From Acidimicrobiales bacterium (GTDB lineage: Bacteria > Actinomycetota > Acidimicrobiia > Acidimicrobiales > Bog-793): a stretch of 19,487 bases of DNA. A program made the translations under genes and the position numbers. Where the stretch lies: contig JASHRK010000394.1 in assembly GCA_030037405.1 (NCBI GenBank), positions 1-19,487 of the forward strand, in the 5' to 3' direction. Below the pieces are notes generated by a model. That model saw only the letters and a program-made list of their open reading frames with translations. It was not told where the DNA came from and did not search any database. This document shows, one piece after another, positions 6,628-13,681 of the stretch. Each line of letters begins with the position of its first letter. The stretch's first letter is position 1.

Positions 6628-8166
6628 GTGCCAGAAGCTGTCGCGCTCGGCGAGAGACTCACGATCGACGATGTGGTAGCCGTCGCGGGGGGTGCCCCCG
6701 CGACGTTGGGCGCCGCCGCTCTGGAGCGGATCCGGGCATCGCGCGAGGTGGTCGAGAAAGCGCTCGCCTCGGGCGAGGTCGTCTACGGCGTCACGACCGG
6801 TTTCGGCAGCCTGGCGGACGTGCGGCTCTCGCCCGATCACGCCTCGGCGCTCCAGCACGGCCTCCTCCGCTCCCACGCTGTCGCCGTCGGGCCCGAGCTC
6901 TCGCCTGAGGAGGTGCGGGCGATGCTCGCCCTCAGGGCCCACGTGCTCGCCCTCGGTTGCTCGGGCGTGCGCGTCGAGGTCGCCCGGAGGTTCGTCGAGC
7001 TCCTGGCGCACGAGATCCTCCCGGTCGTGCCCGAACAGGGATCGCTCGGAGCATCCGGTGACCTCGCGCCCCTCGCCCATCTCGCCCTCGGCGCCGTAGG
7101 CGAAGGTCTGGTGCGAGTGGCGGGCAGCAACCCACCTGTGCCGGCGGACGAGGCGCTTCGCGCCGTCGGCCTCGGGCCTCTGGTGCTCGAGGCAAAGGAA
7201 GGGCTCGCCCTCATCAACGGCACCCAGGGGATGACGGCTGTCGGAGTGCTCGCCGCCCACCGCGCTCGCAAGCTCGCCAAGTCGGCCGACGTCGCGGCAG
7301 CGCTCACTATCGAGGCCACGCTCGGGACCGACCGGGCCTTCGACCCGCGTGTCGTCGGGCTGCGTCCTCATCCCGGGCAGCAGGCGGCCGCCCGCAACCT
7401 CGTACGCCTGCTTGCCGGGAGCGAGGTGCTGGCCTCGCATCGGGCGGACCACGACATCGTCCAGGACGCCTACTCGATCCGCTGCGCCCCTCAGGTGCAC
7501 GGCGCATTGCGCGACGTCTGCGAGCAGACGGTCCGTACTCTCGAGATCGAGCTCGCCTCCGTCTCGGACAACCCGATCGTCCTCGCCGAGGACGGCGAGA
7601 TCTTGAGCTGCGGCAACTTCCACGGCCAGCCCGTCGCCCACGCTTGCGACTCCCTCGCGGCCGCCGCCGTCAGCGTCGCCTCGATCTCGGAGCGGCGGCT
7701 GTACCGCCTGCTGGACGCGACGACGAGCAACGGGCTGCCCCCGTTTCTCGTGAACGAGGCCGGGGTCAACTCGGGCTTCATGGTCTGCCAGTACACGGCG
7801 GCCTCCCTCGTCTCCGAGTCGAAGTCGCTCGCCCATCCCGCCGCTGTCGACTCGATCACGTCCTCGGCCGGGCAGGAGGATCACGTCAGCATGGGGATGA
7901 TCGCAGCGCGGCACGCTCGAGACTGCGTCGCCAACGCCGAAGCGGTCGTCGCTCTCGAGACGTTGGCGGCTGGGCAAGCCTGCGAGCTCCGCTCACCCCT
8001 CTTGCCGGCGCCGGGGACGCAGGCGGCGATCCGAGCGCTCAGACGCCACGTCGCCCACCTCGACGCCGATCGGGTGCTCAAGCCCGATGTCGACGCCGCC
8101 ATCGAGCTCGTCCGGTCTGGCGAGCTGGTGGCGGCCGTGGAAGGAGAGATCGGAGTGCTCGAATGA
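6628..8166 (+). CDS. hutH: Histidine ammonia-lyase
   Basis: HutH removes ammonia from L-histidine to give urocanate, the first step of histidine degradation. The MIO cofactor tripeptide Ala-Ser-Gly lies within EQGSLGASGDLAPLAHLALG. With the GTG at 6628 as start it falls at residues 142-144, the numbering known for Pseudomonas putida HutH, and the length is 512 aa, typical for the family; both support this start over the GTG at 6592. Other family signatures are VYGVTTGFG (52-60), the Tyr-containing catalytic loop, and SSAGQEDHVSMG (residues 410-421). The gene's TGA overlaps the ATG of hutU (ATGA), so it heads a translationally coupled hut operon. No HutC-type or other regulator gene is found in the window. 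Confidence 0.96.
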   Translation: MPEAVALGERLTIDDVVAVAGGAPATLGAAALERIRASREVVEKALASGEVVYGVTTGFGSLADVRLSPDHASALQHGLLRSHAVAVGPELSPEEVRAMLALRAHVLALGCSGVRVEVARRFVELLAHEILPVVPEQGSLGASGDLAPLAHLALGAVGEGLVRVAGSNPPVPADEALRAVGLGPLVLEAKEGLALINGTQGMTAVGVLAAHRARKLAKSADVAAALTIEATLGTDRAFDPRVVGLRPHPGQQAAARNLVRLLAGSEVLASHRADHDIVQDAYSIRCAPQVHGALRDVCEQTVRTLEIELASVSDNPIVLAEDGEILSCGNFHGQPVAHACDSLAAAAVSVASISERRLYRLLDATTSNGLPPFLVNEAGVNSGFMVCQYTAASLVSESKSLAHPAAVDSITSSAGQEDHVSMGMIAARHARDCVANAEAVVALETLAAGQACELRSPLLPAPGTQAAIRALRRHVAHLDADRVLKPDVDAAIELVRSGELVAAVEGEIGVLE

Positions 8167-9860
8167 CCTCCCGCAAGCGTCCCGTCGATCACGGCGCTCG
8201 CCTCGTGCGGGCGCCCCGGGGCTCGGAGCTCACCTGCAGGGGCTGGCCCCAGGAGGCGGCTCTCCGCATGCTCATGAACAACCTCGATCCCGAGGTCGCC
8301 GAACGGCCGGACGACCTCGTGGTCTACGGTGGCTCGGGACGGGCTGCCCGCAGTTGGCAGGCATTCGACACGATCGTCGCGACCCTGCGCGACCTCCGGG
8401 ACGACGAGACCCTCCTCGTGCAGTCGGGCAAACCGGTCGGCGTGTTCCAGACCCACGAGTGGGCGCCCCGCGTGCTCATCGCCAACTCGAACCTCGTACC
8501 CGACTGGGCGACCCCGGCCGAGTTCCGCCGACTCGAGGCAGCAGGGCTCACGATGTACGGGCAGATGACGGCAGGGTCGTGGATCTACATCGGAACCCAG
8601 GGAATCCTGCAGGGAACATACGAGACCTTTGCCGCCATCGCGGCGGCAAGCTTCGGCGGCACGCTCGCCGGCCGGATCGTGCTCACGGCCGGCCTCGGGG
8701 GAATGGGCGGCGCTCAGCCGCTGGCCGTGACGATGAACGGGGGCGTCGCCCTCTGCGTCGAGGTCGACCCGAGAAGAGCCCGGCGGCGGCTGGAGACGCG
8801 TTATGTCGACGTCGTCTCGGAGTCGCTCGCAGAGGCGGCAAAGCTCGCGGTGGAGGCCGCCACCGACCGGCGAGCGCTCTCGATAGCCCTCATCGGGAAC
8901 GCGGCGGAGATCGTGCCGGCGCTCGCCGGCTCCGACGTTCCTGTCGACGTCGTGACCGACCAGACCTCGGCCCACGAGCCGGCGACCTACATCCCGGCCG
9001 GCCTCTCCCTCGAAGAGGCGGCCGAGCTGCGCGAGAGGGACATCGAGGAGTACCTCCGCCGCGCCCGCACCTCGATGGCCGCCCACGTCGCCGGCATGGT
9101 CGCCTTCCTCGACAAGGGCGCAGAGGTATTCGACTACGGGAACGGCATCCGGGCCGAGGCGAAGGCCGAGGGCTTCAAGAGGGCCTTCGACTATCCCGGC
9201 TTCGTCCCGGCGTACATACGGCCGCTCTTCTGCGAGGGAAAGGGGCCGTTTCGCTGGGCGGCGCTCTCGGGCGACCCGGGCGACATCGGAGCCACCGACC
9301 AGGCTGTCATCTCTGAGTTCCCGGAGGCGGAGGACCTGCTCCGCTGGATCAGGATGGCCGAGGACAAGGTCGTGTACCAGGGGCTGCCCGCGAGGATCTG
9401 CTGGCTCGGCTACGGCGAGCGGCATCGGGCGGGGCTGCGGTTCAACAACCTGGTGGCGAGCGGGGAGGTCTCGGCGCCCATCGTGATCGGGCGCGACCAT
9501 CTCGACTCGGGATCGGTGGCGTCGCCGTACCGGGAGACCGAGGCGATGCTGGACGGCTCGGATGCGATCGCCGACTGGCCCATCCTGAACGCCCTTTTGA
9601 ACACCGCTTCGGGGGCGTCGTGGGTATCTGTGCACCACGGCGGAGGCGTTGGCATCGGCCGCTCGATCCACGCCGGCGTGGTCGTCGTAGCGGATGGCAG
9701 CGAGCTGGCGGAGAGGCGCCTTGCCCGCGTCCTCACCAACGACCCGGCGACCGGCGTCATGCGCCACGCCGATGCCGGCTACGAGTCCGCTCGGGCGACG
9801 GCCGCCGAGCGTGGAGTCTGGCTGCCGTCCGAGGGTATCGGGCGCCCGGAGAGCTGGTGA
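8163..9860 (+). CDS. hutU: Urocanate hydratase (urocanase)
   Basis: HutU adds water to urocanate to form imidazolonepropionate, using tightly bound NAD+ as an electrophile. The 565-aa product has family blocks throughout: QSGKPVGVFQTHEWAPRVL (87-105), GSWIYIGTQGILQGTYETFA (138-157), the glycine-rich TAGLGGMGGAQPLA (175-188), FDYGNGIRAEA (323-333), and CEGKGPFRWAALSGDP (357-372). YQGLPARICW (405-414) matches the urocanase signature with Tyr for Phe and contains the conserved Cys413. The DQTSAHEP block (266-273) varies slightly from the usual DQTSAHDP. The ATG at 8163 overlaps the hutH stop. The same frame is open further upstream, but that part runs inside hutH and has no homology. Confidence 0.96.
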   Translation: MTSRKRPVDHGARLVRAPRGSELTCRGWPQEAALRMLMNNLDPEVAERPDDLVVYGGSGRAARSWQAFDTIVATLRDLRDDETLLVQSGKPVGVFQTHEWAPRVLIANSNLVPDWATPAEFRRLEAAGLTMYGQMTAGSWIYIGTQGILQGTYETFAAIAAASFGGTLAGRIVLTAGLGGMGGAQPLAVTMNGGVALCVEVDPRRARRRLETRYVDVVSESLAEAAKLAVEAATDRRALSIALIGNAAEIVPALAGSDVPVDVVTDQTSAHEPATYIPAGLSLEEAAELRERDIEEYLRRARTSMAAHVAGMVAFLDKGAEVFDYGNGIRAEAKAEGFKRAFDYPGFVPAYIRPLFCEGKGPFRWAALSGDPGDIGATDQAVISEFPEAEDLLRWIRMAEDKVVYQGLPARICWLGYGERHRAGLRFNNLVASGEVSAPIVIGRDHLDSGSVASPYRETEAMLDGSDAIADWPILNALLNTASGASWVSVHHGGGVGIGRSIHAGVVVVADGSELAERRLARVLTNDPATGVMRHADAGYESARATAAERGVWLPSEGIGRPESW

Positions 9861-9864
9861 GCAG

Positions 9865-11178
9865 GTGACCGATCGCCCGGTACTGCTCCCGGGCCTCGTG
9901 AACGCTCACTCGCACGCCTTTCACCGGGCGCTGCGAGGTGTGAGCGAGAGGACGTCAGGCGACTTCTGGACGTGGCGCAACCTCATGTACGGAGTCGCCC
10001 GGCAGCTCGATCCCGACTCCTACCGGGAGCTGGCGACGCTCGTCTACGCCGAGATGCTCCTCGCCGGGTGGACGACGGTCGGCGAGTTCCACTACCTCCA
10101 CCACGGGCCGCTTGGCACGCCGTACTCCGACCCCAACGAGATGACGTGGTCGATAGTGGAGGCCGCCGCCGCCGCCGGCATCCGCTTGACCCTGCTGGAT
10201 GCCTGCTACCTGCAGGCGGGAGTGGGAGGAGAGGCGTTGGAGGAGGTGCAGCTGCGTTTCTCCGACGGCGACGGGGATGCCTGGTCGCGCCGAGTGACGG
10301 CGGCCTCGGAGTCGGGACGGTTCAAGGATCCGGAGTCGTCTCGGGAGGACGGACTGGCCCGGATCGGAGCCGCCATCCACAGCGTCCGAGCCGTCGGCCC
10401 TCCGGCGATGGAGTCGGTGGCGGCGTGGGCTGCAACGGAGTCTGCTCCCCTGCACGTGCATCTCTCCGAGCAGCGCAAGGAGAACGAGGCGTGCCTGGCT
10501 GTCTTGCACATGACGCCGACCGACCTGCTCGGCTCGGTGGGGGCCCTCTCCGGGCGGACGACCGCCGTGCACGCCACCCATCTGAGCTCGAGGGATGTCA
10601 CGCGACTCGGGCTTGCGAGATGCTCGATCTGTGCCTGCCCGACGACAGAGCGCGACCTCGGAGACGGCGTCGGCCCCTTCGCCGCCCTGGCGGACTCGGG
10701 CTGCGTGCTGTGCGTCGGAAGCGACTCCCACGCCGTCATCGACCCCTTCGAGGAGATCCGCTCCCTCGAATGGCACCAACGGCTCGTGGAGGAGCGCCGG
10801 GGCATACTGAGCCTCGAGGTGCTCTTGGCGGCCGGCTCCTCCGGAGGAGCTCGCGCCCTCGGCTGGACAGAGGGCGAGGTCGCTGGGGACGCGGTCACTC
10901 TCCGGACCGAGTCGGTCGCAATGGCCGGGGCAGCCGGCGAGGCCGGGGGGGTTGGCGGTGCCGGGGCGGTTGGCGGGGCCGGGGCCGTCGACGAGGCCGA
11001 GGCGGTCGGGCCCGAGCCACTCGCCGTCCTCTTCGCCGCTTCTCCGCGAGACGTCGATACTGTCACCGTTGGTGGCGTGACCGTGGTCGAGGGAGGCGAG
11101 CACGCCTTGCTCGGTCCGAGCGGCGCGATCGCCGAAAGACTCTCGAAAGCGATCGGCCGCCTGCTTGAAGGGAGCTGA
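9865..11178 (+). CDS. hutF: Formimidoylglutamate deiminase, N-terminally short
   Basis: HutF hydrolyses N-formimidoyl-L-glutamate to N-formylglutamate and ammonia, the five-step variant of the Hut pathway. It is an amidohydrolase: HSH (H15, H17), HVHLSEQRKE (H197, H199), HATH (H236, H239) and GSDSH (D287) supply the metal site and catalytic Asp. The FWTWRNLMY block (34-42), EFHYLHH (74-80) and the TERDLGDGVGP stretch (261-271) are typical of HutF rather than guanine deaminase. The GTG at 9865, five bases after the hutU stop, is the earliest sensible start. The protein therefore begins at the first barrel strand and lacks the 45 or so N-terminal residues known in other HutF proteins. Residues about 352-382 are a Gly/Ala/Val/Glu-rich low-complexity insert. 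No N-formylglutamate deformylase gene lies in the window. Confidence 0.9.
   Translation: MTDRPVLLPGLVNAHSHAFHRALRGVSERTSGDFWTWRNLMYGVARQLDPDSYRELATLVYAEMLLAGWTTVGEFHYLHHGPLGTPYSDPNEMTWSIVEAAAAAGIRLTLLDACYLQAGVGGEALEEVQLRFSDGDGDAWSRRVTAASESGRFKDPESSREDGLARIGAAIHSVRAVGPPAMESVAAWAATESAPLHVHLSEQRKENEACLAVLHMTPTDLLGSVGALSGRTTAVHATHLSSRDVTRLGLARCSICACPTTERDLGDGVGPFAALADSGCVLCVGSDSHAVIDPFEEIRSLEWHQRLVEERRGILSLEVLLAAGSSGGARALGWTEGEVAGDAVTLRTESVAMAGAAGEAGGVGGAGAVGGAGAVDEAEAVGPEPLAVLFAASPRDVDTVTVGGVTVVEGGEHALLGPSGAIAERLSKAIGRLLEGS
10920..11010 (+). repeat. Imperfect tandem repeat coding a Gly/Ala-rich insert in hutF
   Basis: Units resembling GCCGGGGCGGTTGGCGG recur several times with slips and substitutions. 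In frame they encode alternating Gly/Ala/Val/Glu residues about 352-382 of HutF. This looks like replication-slippage growth in a surface loop rather than conserved protein. Confidence 0.65.
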
Positions 11179-11180
11179 CG

Positions 11181-12410
11181 TTGCAGGTCCTGAGACGGAT
11201 CGGGCGCCTCGTGAGCGGGATGGCCGGAGGTGGGACCTCGAACGACGGCGCAGACGGCCTGTCCGTGCGCGAGAACGCCGCCGTCGTCATCGGCAACGAC
11301 GGCCGTATCGCCTGGGTGGGCGACGAAGCCGACCTCGCGAGCCCAGGAGTGTTCGAGGAGGTCGATCTCGGCGGCGCCCTCGTGACCGCCGGCTTGATAG
11401 ACGCCCACTCCCACCCGGTCTACGGAGGCGATCGTTTCGGCGAGATCGCCATGCGGTCGGCCGGCGCCTCCTACGAAGAGATCGCCGCCGCGGGGGGTGG
11501 CATCGCCTCGAGCGTGCAGGCGACGAGAGCGACCGACCTCCGGGCTCTCGAACAGGAGGTGCGGGATCGGCTCCGGTCGTGGCTGAGGGGAGGCACTACG
11601 ACCGTCGAAGCGAAGACCGGCTACTTCCTCGACGAGACCGGAGAGCTCGCAGCCGTCCGGTTGCTCGCCCGTTGCGCGTCTTCACCGCTCGCCGAGGACC
11701 TCCCCTCCGTAGAGATCACCTACCTGGGCGGGCACGCCGTCGGTCCCGAGTGGGGAGGTGACGGCGACGCCTACGCCGAGGAAGCAGCCAAGTGGTCGGG
11801 GGCGGCCCTTGCCGAGGGTGCCCGCCACGCCGACGTCTTCTGCGACGTCGGTTACTTCACGGTCGACCAGAGCCGCCGGATGCTGAACGGCGCCGTCTCG
11901 GCCGGACTCCTGCCACGGATCCACGCCGACGAGCTGGCGCTCACGGGTGGAGCGCAACTCGCCGCCGAGCTCGGGTGCGTCTCGGCCGACCATCTCCTCT
12001 GTCTCGACGAAACCGGGATCGCCGCCCTGGCAGGAGCCGGCGTCGTGGCGACGCTGGCTCCGGTTACGGCGCTCGCGATGGGGCGCACGCCGCCGGCGCG
12101 AGCGCTCGTCGAAGCGGGCGCGACCGTAGCCCTCGGGACGGACCACAACCCCGGCATGTGCGGTACGACCTCGATGAGCCTCGTAGTCGCTCTCGCGGTC
12201 GCCGAGCTCGGGCTCTCCGTCGGCGAGGCGGTCGTCGCGGCAACGGCAGGCGGAGCCCGCTCGCTTCGTCTCGAGGATCGCGGTCTCGTAGCGACGGGGA
12301 TGCGAGCGGACCTCGTCGCCTGGGACGCCGATCACGAGGGGGCATTCGCCTGGGCCTACGGGCTGCGCCCGCTGTCGGTCTGGAGAGCGGGGCGCCGGGT
12401 GTCACCGTAA
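11181..12410 (+). CDS. hutI: Imidazolonepropionase
   Basis: HutI opens the imidazolone ring of 4-imidazolone-5-propionate to give N-formimidoylglutamate, the substrate of the HutF encoded just upstream. The amidohydrolase metal ligands are visible: AHSHPVYGGDR (H76, H78), LGGHAV (H185), HADE (H248) and TDHNPG (D321). The segment RSAGASYEEIAAAGGGIASS (92-111) is a HutI hallmark. Small departures from the consensus are KTGY for KSGY (145-148) and TDHNPG for TDLNPG. The 409-aa length is normal. The TTG start lies two bases after the hutF stop, with GGGAG in the end of hutF as ribosome site. The 3' end overlaps the convergent FrhB-like gene by 55 bp. Confidence 0.95.
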   Translation: MQVLRRIGRLVSGMAGGGTSNDGADGLSVRENAAVVIGNDGRIAWVGDEADLASPGVFEEVDLGGALVTAGLIDAHSHPVYGGDRFGEIAMRSAGASYEEIAAAGGGIASSVQATRATDLRALEQEVRDRLRSWLRGGTTTVEAKTGYFLDETGELAAVRLLARCASSPLAEDLPSVEITYLGGHAVGPEWGGDGDAYAEEAAKWSGAALAEGARHADVFCDVGYFTVDQSRRMLNGAVSAGLLPRIHADELALTGGAQLAAELGCVSADHLLCLDETGIAALAGAGVVATLAPVTALAMGRTPPARALVEAGATVALGTDHNPGMCGTTSMSLVVALAVAELGLSVGEAVVAATAGGARSLRLEDRGLVATGMRADLVAWDADHEGAFAWAYGLRPLSVWRAGRRVSP

Positions 12411-13681
12411 AAGGCGAGGTGCTCCTCGAAGTCGACGAAAAGAGGCCCATCCGGCTCGAACGGCCGGTGCAGGGCGGAACGGGCGATCTTCTTGTCGAGG
12501 CGGTCGAGCTTCTCGAGCGCCTCCGGACTCTCGATCTCCATGACGTCGAGCTCGTCGCGCAGGAGCTCGAGCACCGCCGCTCCCGCGCCGGTTCGAGCGA
12601 GCACCGTCGAATAGCCGGTCGGCGAGCCGACGCTGCCGACGGAGATGTCAGCCCCGCGCCCGAGGAAGTCGGCGCACTCGTCACACCCCTTGAGGGCTGC
12701 TCCGTGAAAGTCCTTCACCGGCTCGTCCACGAGGACCTTGCCCGCCCGGTCCTCGACGAGCATCCGCCCGTGGATGACGTCGACCTTCCCCACCTCCTCC
12801 AGGTCGATGCCGCGCTCGTCGCGAAGCTCGCGGAGCATGAGACGCTCGTAGTCGAAGCTCTTCGTGCACAAGAGGGCGATGGTGAGAACGACCGAGTCGA
12901 TGCCCGACGAGCCGCGCCGCCACGGGCGGGACTGGATGGCACGGATGCCCTGGATCTCGCAGGGCGTCCCCACGACGGCGACACGGGCACCATCGCCGAG
13001 GCCGGCCGCCCGCAGGTCGATGCCCGCGAGCGCCATAGTCTGGTTGTAGAAGCTTCCAGCGGCTTCCCGGAGCTCGCTTGCGGTCGTGGCGAGGTGAGGA
13101 ACACCTTTCCACGGATGGTCAGGGTCCTCCCTCGCCACGACAGCTCCGTCGATCACTCCGGCTGCGAGGGAAACCAGGAGGATCGCGGTCACGATCCCGC
13201 CGTCCTGAGCGGAATCCGCATAAAGCTTACTGCCTGACCTCACACGAGCCGCAAGCGTTTCTTCGACACGGCCCAGCCCGGGCGCCGGATCGACACCCGT
13301 AATGCGCCAGTCATCGAAAGTATCACTTGCGGCAGGCCGGATGTCACGATGCTCGCGCCCGGGGAGCCACGTTGCCTCGTAGCGCATACCTCCGCGAGGG
13401 CAGAAGTCCCAGCACAACGAACAGCCCGTGCACATCTTGACCAGCTTGGGGAGGTCGTCGGAGCCGACTCCTATCGAGTCCGTCGGGCAGGCGGCGACGC
13501 AAGCACCGCAGCGCACGCAGCGATCGGCGTCGATGACGGCAGAGGCGAGCTCCCAGAACCAGACCTTTCCCGGAGCCTCGGCAATGTCGCTCATCTGGGC
13601 CCGCTGGCGCAGCGGTGAGATACGCGGGGGAAGGACTGGCAGTGCGGGTGCGACGGTACGCCCCGGAAGGACCGCCGTCAT
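12356..13681 (-). CDS. 2x[4Fe-4S] FrhB-like flavoprotein, putative electron donor to the sulfite reductase
   Basis: Two ferredoxin-type clusters are predicted from CVRCGACVAACP (C55, C58, C61, C65) and CTGCSLCWDFCP (C84, C87, C90, C94). An FrhB/FdhB module follows: AQDGGIVTAILL (158-169), AAGSFYNQ (207-214), VGTPCEIQGIR (237-247), LLCTKSF (270-276), CDECADF (333-339) and ADISVGSVGS (344-353). C241, C272, C333 and C336 are the conserved cysteines for a third cluster beside FAD. FrhB relatives oxidise F420H2; some, such as chlorophyll-pathway reductases, use ferredoxin instead. The ATG at 13681 overlaps the sulfite reductase stop as ATGA, so the two products are probably made together. A second ATG at 13594 would remove 29 atypical residues. 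A role in feeding electrons to sulfite reduction is inferred from this coupling and from the resemblance to the N-terminal half of archaeal Fsr. Confidence 0.85.
   Translation of the reverse strand: MTAVLPGRTVAPALPVLPPRISPLRQRAQMSDIAEAPGKVWFWELASAVIDADRCVRCGACVAACPTDSIGVGSDDLPKLVKMCTGCSLCWDFCPRGGMRYEATWLPGREHRDIRPAASDTFDDWRITGVDPAPGLGRVEETLAARVRSGSKLYADSAQDGGIVTAILLVSLAAGVIDGAVVAREDPDHPWKGVPHLATTASELREAAGSFYNQTMALAGIDLRAAGLGDGARVAVVGTPCEIQGIRAIQSRPWRRGSSGIDSVVLTIALLCTKSFDYERLMLRELRDERGIDLEEVGKVDVIHGRMLVEDRAGKVLVDEPVKDFHGAALKGCDECADFLGRGADISVGSVGSPTGYSTVLARTGAGAAVLELLRDELDVMEIESPEALEKLDRLDKKIARSALHRPFEPDGPLFVDFEEHLAFYGDTRRPALQTDSGRSP

Noticed and set aside
7644..8162. N-terminal extension of the hutU frame
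   Set aside because: It lies entirely within hutH, is Arg-rich shadow sequence, and the ATGA start at 8163 gives a normal urocanase length.
7881..9767. 628-aa open frame on the minus strand opposite hutU, and a 499-aa frame opposite hutH (6478-7977)
   Set aside because: They are antisense to strongly recognised enzymes, have Arg/Asp/Gly/Val-biased composition typical of GC-rich shadow frames, and show no motif.
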